A DNA stretch of 64,000 nt from an uncultured Bacilli bacterium (GTDB lineage Bacteria > Bacillota_I > Bacilli_A > RF39 > UBA660). How positions within the stretch are numbered: position 1 is the stretch's first letter; each line of letters starts with the position of its first letter. The stretch covers positions 1 to 64,000 of the forward strand of contig CALVRR010000002.1 of NCBI GenBank assembly GCA_944358705.1, written 5' to 3'. Below, one piece after another: positions 32,799-41,108 of the stretch. Under the pieces are notes generated by a model. It saw only the letters and a list, made by a program, of their open reading frames with translations, was not told where the DNA came from and made no database searches. Both the position numbers and the translations under genes were made by a program.

Positions 32799-34085
32799 AT
32801 GCGAAGTGTAGGAGTTTTGACATTAGGTTGTAAAGTAAATACTTATGAAAGTGAATATGTAATTCATTTACTTAAAAATGCGGGGTATGAAATAAAAAAT
32901 TTTCATGATTTTTGTGATGTTTATATTATTAATACTTGTACTGTTACAAATACTAGTGATATTAAGTCTAGAAAGATGATTCGTCAAGCGATAAGGAAGA
33001 ATCCAGAAGCTTGTGTCGTTGCGATGGGATGTTTTATTGAGGCAAATAAAGATTTTTCTATTCCAGGACTAGATATTCTTCTTGGAAATAAAGATAAGTC
33101 TAAAATTGTTTCGCTTTTAGATGAATGGTTTCAAAAGAAAGAAAGGGTTCGCCAGTTATATTCTGAATTACCAAGACAGTTTGAAGATATGTATATCAAT
33201 GAATTTCCTGGAAGAACAAGAGCTTTTGTTAAAATCCAAGATGGATGTGAGAATTTCTGTTCTTATTGTATTATTCCTTTTGTTCGTGGAAAATGTCGTA
33301 GTAAAGATTTTGATTTAGTTTTACGTGAAGTTAAAGATTTGGTAGAGCATGGATATCAAGAAGTTGTTTTGACTGGTATTCATACTGGAAATTATGGAGT
33401 AGATATTCATACTAATTTTGCTAGTTTATTAAGGGAAATTGTAAAAATTCCAGGACTTTTACGCTTACGTATTTCTTCTATTGAAATTACTGAATTGACA
33501 GAAGAAGTGTTGGATGTAATTGCTAAGAATAAAATTATTGTTAATCATTTGCATATTCCATTACAAGCTGGAAGTAATCATGTTTTAAAACTTATGAATC
33601 GTAAGTATGATTTGGATTATTTTTTCAATAAAATAGAAGAGATTCGACGTATTCGTCCAGGAATTGCGATTACTACGGATGTTATTGTCGGTTTTCCAGG
33701 TGAAAGTGAAGAAGATTTTTTAGAAACACTTGCTACTTGTCGTAAGATTGGTTTTGCTAAAATTCATGTATTTCCTTATAGTGAAAGAAAAGGTACCAAG
33801 GCGATGGATTTGCCAGATCATATCGATTCTTCTGTCAAAAAAGAACGTGCTCGAATATTACTATCTTTATCTCGTGAATTGGAATGTTCTTATTACGAGT
33901 CTTTTGTTGGTAAAGAAGTTTCTGTTTTGGTGGAGGAAGTTAAGAACGGTAAAAGTTATGGACATACGGATACCTATTTACATGTAGAAATGGATGGAGA
34001 AATTCCTTCGAACACTTTTGTTACAGTAAAAATTATCGAAGTTCGTTATCCATATTGTATTGGAGAGAGTTCTTTGTTACAATAA
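32799..34085 (+). CDS. mtaB: tRNA (t6A37) C2-methylthiotransferase MtaB
   Basis: This 428-residue radical-SAM enzyme converts t6A37 to ms2t6A37 in tRNAs reading ANN codons. The N-terminal UPF0004 domain holds the cysteines of the second iron-sulfur cluster (Cys11, Cys47, Cys78). The radical SAM cluster is Cys150, Cys154 and Cys157 in CENFCSYC. The TRAM domain is at the C-terminus. The MtaB subgroup (rather than MiaB) is suggested by the start GVLTLGCKVN. The start follows the previous stop by two bases with only a partial ribosome site, so it is probably translationally coupled. Confidence 0.93.
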   Translation: MRSVGVLTLGCKVNTYESEYVIHLLKNAGYEIKNFHDFCDVYIINTCTVTNTSDIKSRKMIRQAIRKNPEACVVAMGCFIEANKDFSIPGLDILLGNKDKSKIVSLLDEWFQKKERVRQLYSELPRQFEDMYINEFPGRTRAFVKIQDGCENFCSYCIIPFVRGKCRSKDFDLVLREVKDLVEHGYQEVVLTGIHTGNYGVDIHTNFASLLREIVKIPGLLRLRISSIEITELTEEVLDVIAKNKIIVNHLHIPLQAGSNHVLKLMNRKYDLDYFFNKIEEIRRIRPGIAITTDVIVGFPGESEEDFLETLATCRKIGFAKIHVFPYSERKGTKAMDLPDHIDSSVKKERARILLSLSRELECSYYESFVGKEVSVLVEEVKNGKSYGHTDTYLHVEMDGEIPSNTFVTVKIIEVRYPYCIGESSLLQ

Positions 34086-34103
34086 AAAGAGAGAAGGTGC
34101 TTT

Positions 34104-34301
34104 ATGGATAATTTTATGTTTCAAAAATTGATGGCTGTCAAAAAAGAAGAAGAAAAAAAGTTGGAAGAAGAAGTTATGTCAAAAGATACAGAAATTGAGA
34201 TTTTAGAAAAAGAAGAAAATGTTCTTGGACAGAATAATTCTGATTTCAAAGAAGAAGAGAATATCAATCAAGGGTATGTTGCTAGAAAAAATAATGAATA
34301 A
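34104..34301 (+). CDS. small acidic protein, 65 residues
   Basis: Not recognised. A highly charged, largely helical protein (KKEEEKKLEEEVM) with no membrane helix. It lies between mtaB and recD2 (18-base and 16-base gaps) with a GAGAGAAGGTG ribosome site, and its start codon and composition fit the genome. It may be a small accessory of either neighbour; the evidence for expression is only its position in the operon. Confidence 0.6.
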   Translation: MDNFMFQKLMAVKKEEEKKLEEEVMSKDTEIEILEKEENVLGQNNSDFKEEENINQGYVARKNNE

Positions 34302-34317
34302 ATGATTGGAGGAAAGT

Positions 34318-36510
34318 ATGGATATCTATATCAAAGGGCATTATCAGAGAAGTATTTATCAAAATAGTAATGGGTATCATATTGGACTTTTTAAAGTAAA
34401 AGAAACCAATAGTCCTCAAGTTACTCCATTTTTAGATAAAACAATTACTTTTACTGGGTATTTTCATGAACTAAATGATATGGATACCTATCTTTTTTTT
34501 GGTCAAATTGTGGAGCATCCTAAATATGGTATGCAGTTTTCGGTTAGTAGTTATGAACGATGTAAACCGGAGGAGAAAGATGCTATCGTTGAGTTTTTGA
34601 CAAGTGGTTTATTTAAGGGGATTGGTGAGAAAAAAGCAAAGGCTATTGTAGATGTACTTGGTAAGGATACCTTACAAATTATTTTGGAAAATCCAGATAA
34701 TTTGATTTTAATTCCTGGGATTACTAAAACTAATATAGATACTTTGCATAATAAATTAAAAGAATATGAGTCTAGTTATGAGACAGTGTTATATTTATCT
34801 AATTTAGGTTTTTCTACTAAGGATTCTATGCTTATTTATAATTATTATAAAGATAGAGTAAAAGAAGTCATCGAAGAAGATATTTATCAATTAGAATATA
34901 GTATTTATGAACTTAATTTTAAAAAGATTGATCGTATTGCTTTAAAGAATGGAATAGAAAAAGATTCTTTTGTTCGTGTTCGAGCAGCTATTTTATATAT
35001 AATGGAAGAAGTTAGTAATACTTATGGACATAGTTATTTTTATTATGATGAGATTTTTCAGTATTTACCTAGAGTGTTATTAGTTCGTGTTTCTGATGAA
35101 GTATATAAAAAAGCTATGGAGTCTTTGATTGTAGATATCATGGTTGTAAATAAGGAAGACAGATACTATTTAAAAGATATGTGGGAAGCGGAGACTTTAA
35201 TTGTAAAGAGGTTTCGATTATTAGCTCGTAAAGAGGATGAGGTTTTTAAGAATTTAGAGGATAAACTAACGGAAATGGAAAATGTTTTTGGTATTACTTA
35301 TAATGATGATCAAAGACAAGCAATATTAGATAGTATTCGTAAAAATTTTTTGATTATTACTGGTGGACCTGGAACCGGTAAAACTACGATTATGAAAGGT
35401 ATTATTGAGTTATATAAAGAAGTTCATAAACTTAGTTATGAAAAGTTAGCGGAACGTGTTCAATTACTTGCTCCTACAGGTAGAGCAGCGAAAAGAATGA
35501 GTGATGCTACTTTAATGCCAGCGAGTACGATTCATCGTTTTTTGAAATGGCAAAAAGAGACGAATAAGTTTCAAGTAAATGAGTATCATAAAAGTAAAGT
35601 GGAAGTTGTTATTTTAGATGAGTCTAGTATGGTTGATACTTTACTTATGGCTAGTTTGTTACGTGGTATTTCTGCGAATTGTAAAGTGATTATGGTAGGA
35701 GATAGTTATCAATTACCATCGGTTGGACCAGGACAAGTATTACATGATTTAATTAGTAGTTCCAAACTACCAGTTATTGAATTAAAAGAATTATATCGTC
35801 AGGGGAAAGATTCTAATATATTAAGTCTTGCTTATGATGTACGTAAGGGAGAAGTATTCGATGATGTTTTTAATAAGGAAGAAGATTTAACTTTTATTGA
35901 ATGTAGTGATGATGATGTTATTTCTAATTTGATGGATGTTTCTTCTACGTTTAAAGATTTATCTTATAAAAATTTTCAAATTTTAGCTCCCATGTATAAA
36001 ACAAACTGTGGTATTGATATGATTAATCAAAGACTACAAGTTATTTTTAATCCAAAAGATAAAAGTAAAAAAGAACTTGTGGTTGGTGATGTGATATTTC
36101 GTGAAGGTGATAAAGTTATTGAACTTACCAATATGCCAGAGGAAAATATTTATAATGGTGATATTGGTATTATTAGTCAGATTGTTACTCAACCAGCGAA
36201 AAAAATTACGATTGATTTTGATGGGAATGAAGTAACTTTTACGGCGGCTAATTTTAATAAGTTTCGCTTAGCTTATGCTATTTCTATTCATAAAGCACAG
36301 GGAAGTGAATTTGATGTTGTTGTGATGCCAATTGTTCAAGGATACAGAAAAATGCTTTATCGTAAGCTTGTATATACAGGAATTACTAGAAGTAAGAAAA
36401 TGTTATATTTAATTGGTGATAAAAAGGCACTTCGACAAGCGGTTAATAATACATCTTCGGATGTTCGTAGAACTACCATTAAAGATTTTTTAGAAAACGG
36501 TATAAAATAA
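34318..36510 (+). CDS. recD2: RecD2-type ATP-dependent DNA helicase
   Basis: This 730-residue SF1B 5'-to-3' helicase resembles the RecD2 found in bacteria without RecBCD and acts in repair and replication-fork maintenance. The N-terminal OB-like and helix-hairpin-helix domains (to about 300, with GIGEKKAKAIVD) precede Walker A with Lys355 in GGPGTGKTT, Walker B VVILDESSM, motif III VGDSYQLPSVGPG and the motif V/VI region AYAISIHKAQGSEFD and TGITRSKK. GGAGGA selects ATG 34318, ruling out an upstream TTG. A hairpin and a small membrane-protein gene follow immediately. Confidence 0.93.
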   Translation: MDIYIKGHYQRSIYQNSNGYHIGLFKVKETNSPQVTPFLDKTITFTGYFHELNDMDTYLFFGQIVEHPKYGMQFSVSSYERCKPEEKDAIVEFLTSGLFKGIGEKKAKAIVDVLGKDTLQIILENPDNLILIPGITKTNIDTLHNKLKEYESSYETVLYLSNLGFSTKDSMLIYNYYKDRVKEVIEEDIYQLEYSIYELNFKKIDRIALKNGIEKDSFVRVRAAILYIMEEVSNTYGHSYFYYDEIFQYLPRVLLVRVSDEVYKKAMESLIVDIMVVNKEDRYYLKDMWEAETLIVKRFRLLARKEDEVFKNLEDKLTEMENVFGITYNDDQRQAILDSIRKNFLIITGGPGTGKTTIMKGIIELYKEVHKLSYEKLAERVQLLAPTGRAAKRMSDATLMPASTIHRFLKWQKETNKFQVNEYHKSKVEVVILDESSMVDTLLMASLLRGISANCKVIMVGDSYQLPSVGPGQVLHDLISSSKLPVIELKELYRQGKDSNILSLAYDVRKGEVFDDVFNKEEDLTFIECSDDDVISNLMDVSSTFKDLSYKNFQILAPMYKTNCGIDMINQRLQVIFNPKDKSKKELVVGDVIFREGDKVIELTNMPEENIYNGDIGIISQIVTQPAKKITIDFDGNEVTFTAANFNKFRLAYAISIHKAQGSEFDVVVMPIVQGYRKMLYRKLVYTGITRSKKMLYLIGDKKALRQAVNNTSSDVRRTTIKDFLENGIK

Positions 36511-36517
36511 AAAAAAT

Positions 36518-36538
36518 ACCTCATAATAAAAATGAGGT
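36518..36538 (+). promoter_or_regulatory. hairpin occluding the ribosome site of the 36546 gene
   Basis: ACCTCAT (36518-36524), loop AATAAAA, ATGAGGT (36532-36538). The 3' arm contains the GAGGT ribosome site of the next gene, so the folded mRNA would hide it. Eight A precede the hairpin; there is no T run on the plus strand. On the minus strand the same element could act as a terminator. Confidence 0.5.
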
Positions 36539-36545
36539 GAATAAT

Positions 36546-36713
36546 ATGGAAAAGAAAATAAAAAATAAAATGATGTGGGCAGCTATTTTAGGTGGTATGG
36601 GAGTTGCTGGATATATGTATTTTAAAAAGAATCCTAATGCTATGTCTAATATGAAAGAAATGGCAAAAAATGCTGCTAAAGGTGCTTACGATAAGTTAGA
36701 AGATATTAATTAA
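36546..36713 (+). CDS. small single-pass membrane protein, 55 residues
   Basis: A frame of 55 codons (ATG 36546 to TAA 36713) encodes a basic N-terminus (MEKKIKNK), one short hydrophobic segment (WAAILGGMGVAGYMYF) and a polar helical tail. GAGGTGA at 36534-36540 with a 5-base spacer supports translation. It lies 35 bases after recD2, probably cotranscribed, and ahead of a strong terminator. The amphipathic tail recalls YtxH-like small proteins. It was too short for a usual ORF scan but is well supported. Confidence 0.7.
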   Translation: MEKKIKNKMMWAAILGGMGVAGYMYFKKNPNAMSNMKEMAKNAAKGAYDKLEDIN

Positions 36714-36721
36714 TAATTTAT

Positions 36722-36763
36722 AAAAAAATAATAGTCTTTATATATTTGGACTATTATTTTTTT
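36722..36763. terminator. bidirectional terminator between recD2 operon and the 36769 gene
   Basis: AAAAAATAATAGTC (36723-36736) pairs with GACTATTATTTTTT (36749-36762) around a 12-base loop, with T runs on both strands. It serves both convergent operons. Confidence 0.9.
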
Positions 36764-36768
36764 CAATT

Positions 36769-38073
36769 TTATGTTGTGGGTTTTTTATTTGACTTTTCTA
36801 ATGCTTTATTTGTTGCTGGTGATAGTATTTTTAGAGCTTCTCTAATAAATTCTTTTTCTTCCATGGTACTATCTAATAATATTGGATAAGCGATTAATGC
36901 TACTTCTTCTTGGTCGCTTTCTTTGATTTTTTGTTCTAATTTCTCGTGAAGATTTAAATAGATAGCACTTTGATATAGTGGAGTAAGTTCTGTTAGAATA
37001 TTTTCACGAATTTCTTCTTGGAATACTAAAGTATCTGTGAGAATTTCTACAATTTCTGTTTGTAATTCTTGATACTTTTCGAATGATTCTTTTTTTCTAT
37101 TTAATTCTAGATAATTTATTATGAAAAACACATTTTTTGTTATTTCTTCTTGTTCTGAAGGATTCTTTTTTTGATTTACCTGAGTTTTTAATTTTTCTAT
37201 ATATTGCTTTAATAATTCTGGTTGGTATTTCCCTCCTGTTAAATCTTGGACATTAATGTCTGCTAGTAGTCGAAATAATCTTTCCTTTTGTGCTAATTGG
37301 TGAGTGTATTCATCACTAAATATAGTAAGTTCTGTTGTAGGAGGGGAGCTTTCTAAGATGGAGGTTAATTCTTTTTCATAATATTCTTTTGTGATTCTTG
37401 GGAGAAAAAGTAATTGTTTTTTTATTTCTAATATTGTTTCTGCATTGGAAGAGTAGATATCGGTATAATCTGTAATTCTTTTTTCTGTTTCTACTGGAGT
37501 TCTTTGTTGTTCACTTAGATAGTCACTTATTTTTTTTGGTAAGTAGGGTGGGTATGGATAGTAACGATTAAATTTACAAAAACTTAAGTTTTCTGCTAAA
37601 GTTTCAATTAGTTCTAGGTAGTTTTGTTCTTCACTAATTACATTAATATATAGTTCTATTTCTTCTGGTGTTGCTACTTCATCTTCCCATGAAAAAGAGA
37701 TAAGTCTGGTCTGGGTTAGATCATCGAAAAATTCTGATTTTGCTGTTGTTTTCCAGATGTTTCTATATTGTGGTCCATCGTAGGTTTCTCTTTCTAAAAT
37801 GTTTGGTATGTAGATATCTGTTCCACAAATTGTTCCATATATGTATGGTAGATAATAAGTTTCTACAATTCCTTTTTCTTCGATGGCTCTTTTGCTTTGA
37901 TTTCGAAATTCATTTATTTTTTTTGTTTTTCGAAAGAATGGCAACCACTCTTTTTTTATTACTTCTTGACTATTTAAATCATTTTGTAATACATAGATTG
38001 TTTTTTTTAAAATCTCTTTTCCTTCTATTTCTTCTTTGATAGCTTCTATATCATATAATTTGTTTTTTTCCAT
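36769..38073 (-). CDS. modular unknown protein, soluble type (module N + module C), copy 1
   Basis: Not recognised, 434 residues, no membrane helix. AAGGATGA on the minus strand selects ATG at 38073. The N-terminal module (to about 195) shares with the 38093 gene the blocks LYDIEAIKEEIEGK, the EEKGIVETYY region and FCKFNRYYPYPPYLP. The C-terminal module (about 210-425) has RLFRLLADI, the LTELTPLYQSAIYLNLHEKL helix and the end EFIREALKILSP, all shared with 38093, 42575, 39582 and 41109. It is second in a two-gene minus-strand operon, 19 bases after the 38093 gene. The family is lineage-specific as far as I can judge and no function is assigned. Confidence 0.75.
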   Translation of the reverse strand: MEKNKLYDIEAIKEEIEGKEILKKTIYVLQNDLNSQEVIKKEWLPFFRKTKKINEFRNQSKRAIEEKGIVETYYLPYIYGTICGTDIYIPNILERETYDGPQYRNIWKTTAKSEFFDDLTQTRLISFSWEDEVATPEEIELYINVISEEQNYLELIETLAENLSFCKFNRYYPYPPYLPKKISDYLSEQQRTPVETEKRITDYTDIYSSNAETILEIKKQLLFLPRITKEYYEKELTSILESSPPTTELTIFSDEYTHQLAQKERLFRLLADINVQDLTGGKYQPELLKQYIEKLKTQVNQKKNPSEQEEITKNVFFIINYLELNRKKESFEKYQELQTEIVEILTDTLVFQEEIRENILTELTPLYQSAIYLNLHEKLEQKIKESDQEEVALIAYPILLDSTMEEKEFIREALKILSPATNKALEKSNKKPTT

Positions 38074-38092
38074 GCTTTTCATCCTTTATATA

Positions 38093-39463
38093 TTAAAATT
38101 TATTTTTTTGTTTTTCTTTTCCTTTATTGTTAGGAGATAATATTTCACTTGCTTTTCTAATGAATTCATTTTCTTCTATTGTTTTATTTAATAACAAGGG
38201 AATTATTGTTAATTTTTCTTCTTCAGTTGCTGTTTTTCCATAGGTATCTAATTTGTTATATATGTTTAAATATATAGCTCTTTGATAGGTTGGAGTTAAT
38301 TCTGTTAGTAATTCATCTCTAATTGTTTTGTACGTTATTAGGATTCTTGTTAGTGCTTCAGTTGCTTGTCTATGGATATTCTCATATTCTAAAAATGCTA
38401 CTTTTGTTTTATTTTTTTCAATTGTATTTATCATTTTATATATATATGGAAGTTTTTCTCGCATTTGTTCAGCAGTTGATGTCACGTTATTTAAAGCTCG
38501 CAAGTATTCAAAATATATCTCTGGGTTATATTCTATATCTTCTTCTGAATCTATTTTTACATCAGCTAGAAGCTTATATAATTGTGATTCTAGAGTTAGT
38601 TGTCTATTATAGGCACTACTAAAAATAGCTATTTGTGTTTCTGATTGCTTGTTTTCAACGGTTTCTAATAATTCATTTAGTCGTTTTTCTAGTTTTTCTT
38701 GTTGTGATTGTGGAAGGAAAGAAATTTCTTTTTTTATTTCTAAAATTGTATCTAAGTTTGTGTGATAAATATCACTATATTCTTGTATTGCTGTTTGTTG
38801 TGTTTTTGCTTCTGGTGTTTTGCTTTTTAAATATTCATAGATTATTTTAGGTAAGTATGGTGGTAAATCATAATAGGCGTCAAATTTACAAGAATTTAAT
38901 TTTTGTGTTAATAATTTTATTAACTCCAAATAGTTTTGAGGGGTTTCTAGCGTATCTAAATATTGTTTTATGTCTTTATCGTTTGCTGGTTCGTCTTCAA
39001 ATCCTAAAGATATAAAGTTTGTGCTTTTTAAATTTTGAAAAGGATAATTTATCATACTTTTATAGGTTCTAGGTTTTTTATCATAATAATCTTCTTCATC
39101 AGTTACTATATTTATGGATGGTATATTAATATTTACTCCACATACGTTAGCGTATATTGGGGTATCAAAAATACTTTTCTCTCCCCAGAAATAAGCTGAT
39201 TTATCAAAATTGTTTTTTGGGACATAGGTGGTTGCTAAAAACTGGTAGGTATCTAGTATTCCATGTTCTTCTATGAGTCTTTTTATTTCTTCGTTTTGTC
39301 TTTTTATTTGTTTTTTTCTAGAAAATCTATGTAGTTTTATTTCTTGAGTTAGACTTGCTATTTCTACAGGGTCTTTTAGTTCATATACTGTTTTTATTCT
39401 GGCTTGTTTTCCTGAAATCTTTTTTTTGATTTTTTTTATATCATATAATTCTGTTATTTCCAT
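38093..39463 (-). CDS. modular unknown protein, soluble type (module N + module C), copy 2
   Basis: Not recognised, 456 residues, soluble, lysine-rich. Its N-terminus repeats the pattern of copy 1 (LYDIKKIKKKISGK, then EEHGILDTYQ, FDAYYDLPPYLPK). The C-terminal module contains QLYKLLADVKI, PTYQRAIYLNIYNKL and EFIRKASEILSP. GGGAG on the minus strand and a consensus promoter (TTGACA, 17 bases, TGC-TATAAT, complement of 39492-39520) precede it. It starts the minus operon and is divergent from the membrane-type gene at 39582. Copies 1 and 2 are clearly paralogous along their full length, so they arose by tandem duplication. Confidence 0.75.
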   Translation of the reverse strand: MEITELYDIKKIKKKISGKQARIKTVYELKDPVEIASLTQEIKLHRFSRKKQIKRQNEEIKRLIEEHGILDTYQFLATTYVPKNNFDKSAYFWGEKSIFDTPIYANVCGVNINIPSINIVTDEEDYYDKKPRTYKSMINYPFQNLKSTNFISLGFEDEPANDKDIKQYLDTLETPQNYLELIKLLTQKLNSCKFDAYYDLPPYLPKIIYEYLKSKTPEAKTQQTAIQEYSDIYHTNLDTILEIKKEISFLPQSQQEKLEKRLNELLETVENKQSETQIAIFSSAYNRQLTLESQLYKLLADVKIDSEEDIEYNPEIYFEYLRALNNVTSTAEQMREKLPYIYKMINTIEKNKTKVAFLEYENIHRQATEALTRILITYKTIRDELLTELTPTYQRAIYLNIYNKLDTYGKTATEEEKLTIIPLLLNKTIEENEFIRKASEILSPNNKGKEKQKNKF

Positions 39464-39491
39464 AATTATTGCTCCCTTTTTTGTAGGTCAT

Positions 39492-39520
39492 ATTATAGCA
39501 TTTTTTCTTTCTTCTGTCAA
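39492..39520 (-). promoter_or_regulatory. consensus promoter of the 38093-36769 operon
   Basis: On the minus strand TTGACA (39520-39515), 17 bases ending in TGC, TATAAT (39497-39492): a perfect match with an extended -10. Confidence 0.9.
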
Positions 39521-39525
39521 AAGAC

Positions 39526-39554
39526 TTGGGAATATATTAAAGTTGTGATATAAT
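39526..39554 (+). promoter_or_regulatory. promoter of the 39582-41109 operon
   Basis: TTGGGA (39526-39531), 17 bases, TATAAT (39549-39554) with TG at 39546-39547. It is back to back with the minus-strand promoter, with only five bases between the two -35 boxes. Confidence 0.75.
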
Positions 39555-39581
39555 ATATTCACTTTGTTAGGAGGACTGTCT

Positions 39582-41084
39582 ATGCTTTATGATTATGATG
39601 ACCGAGAATTGGACTTTATGAAAGATAAAATAGAGAAGTTAGATTTGTTAACTAAGAATAATGTTAGATCACGATATTCGAAAGAAGCTATGGATGTTAT
39701 TTCGAAACAAGCAAAATCCATTAAGATGAAAGAAAAAATAGAAAAATATACGTCGACTTTCATTGTTGGGGTTGCGGCAGGAGTGTTGGGGAATGTTTTA
39801 AATCTTGTTCCTTTCGCTGCTTTGGGAATGGGAGCTTCCGTTTCTGCTTTTTATTTTGTGGGTAGTACATATGGTAAGAAATTATATGAGAAGATAGAGG
39901 GTGGAAAACAGCGTAAATATTTAGCTCTTCAACATCAAAGAATTATGGAATTTGAAAATATTGGTAAGTTAGGAAAATCTATTTCTGCTACTACTTCTTA
40001 CTATATACCTCTTATTGAGAACTATATAAAAAATTTTGATATTTCCTTAGAAAATAATGTAGTACGTAGAATTAATCAAGTTTTATATTTATTAAATGCT
40101 AATTATTATTCTGCAGTTTTAAAAAAGTTTCCTACGTTATCTAGAAAACAAATGATTTCCCAGACATTAAATCAATTATTTGCTTATCTAATACAGAATC
40201 AAAAATTAGATTTTACGGAAAAAGATTTAAAAAAATTCTTAAAGGGGTATGAATTATTAGATAAAGACGAAAAACGACTTTTTTTCCTGGAATTTAAAAG
40301 TGGAAAAGTAAAAAAAGAGGGAAAACATCAATATATATATGCCGTTTTTCCTAAGGAACTTTCCGAAGAGGATGTTCGAGCTATTGATCCTAGATTTCAG
40401 TTAAAGGAAACTCAGGATAGTCATCAATTAGATTTGACTACAGTACAAGAAATTCAACAAGAAATTTCGAAACTTTCCTTTGAAGAACAAAAAGAATATA
40501 ATTCTAAATTAAAAGAAATTCTTCAGGAAAGTAAAAATTCTTCTCTTTCTGTTTTTGAATTACGTACACAATTGTTTCACTTGTTTGCGGATGTAAAATA
40601 TGCAGAGAAGTCTACGGTTCAGCCAGAGATTTATCGTGAGTTTTTTCAACAGTTTTCTTTTTTTATTACTGGTTGTGATTTTGATGAACAAAGTTTTAAA
40701 CAGGAAGTATCTAAATTTTATTTTATGGTGCAGTCTTTAGAAAATCATAAAGTTGAAATTGATTTTGTTGAATTTTTAGAACTTCATTCTATGGTTACTA
40801 ATCATTTTTGTAATTTACTTTTTTATCATGAAAATCTTACTGCTGATATTTTGGGAGGTATGACGGATAGTTATAAAACGAGTGTCTCTTTAAAAATTCG
40901 AGAACAATTGAATGGATTTTTACAACAAGATAAGCTTCCTCCGGATTATCTTTCTATTTATGCTTTAAATCAAGGAGAAGTACCTATTGATCATTATATT
41001 GCTAAAGGTATTCATATTTTACGTAATCATGAAGGGGAGTTGAATAATTTTAACCAAAGACAATATATTGTTCATCATTCTTAA
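39582..41084 (+). CDS. modular unknown protein, membrane type (two-TM + module B + module C), copy 1
   Basis: Not recognised, 500 residues. Two close helices (about 58-75 and 78-95) form a hairpin. Module B (about 163-242) begins RRINQVLYLLNANYY and runs through QLFAYLIQNQK and DLKKFLKGYELLDKDEK. A linker ending SHQLDL leads to module C (about 290-480; ELRTQLFHLFADVKY, PEIYREFFQQFSFF, then DHYIAKGIHIL). Module C is the same as in the soluble proteins on the other strand. AGGAGG with a 7-base spacer selects ATG 39582. First gene of a two-gene operon with the 41109 paralogue. Confidence 0.75.
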   Translation: MLYDYDDRELDFMKDKIEKLDLLTKNNVRSRYSKEAMDVISKQAKSIKMKEKIEKYTSTFIVGVAAGVLGNVLNLVPFAALGMGASVSAFYFVGSTYGKKLYEKIEGGKQRKYLALQHQRIMEFENIGKLGKSISATTSYYIPLIENYIKNFDISLENNVVRRINQVLYLLNANYYSAVLKKFPTLSRKQMISQTLNQLFAYLIQNQKLDFTEKDLKKFLKGYELLDKDEKRLFFLEFKSGKVKKEGKHQYIYAVFPKELSEEDVRAIDPRFQLKETQDSHQLDLTTVQEIQQEISKLSFEEQKEYNSKLKEILQESKNSSLSVFELRTQLFHLFADVKYAEKSTVQPEIYREFFQQFSFFITGCDFDEQSFKQEVSKFYFMVQSLENHKVEIDFVEFLELHSMVTNHFCNLLFYHENLTADILGGMTDSYKTSVSLKIREQLNGFLQQDKLPPDYLSIYALNQGEVPIDHYIAKGIHILRNHEGELNNFNQRQYIVHHS

Positions 41085-41108
41085 TTTAGATTTATTGGAG
41101 GTATGTTT

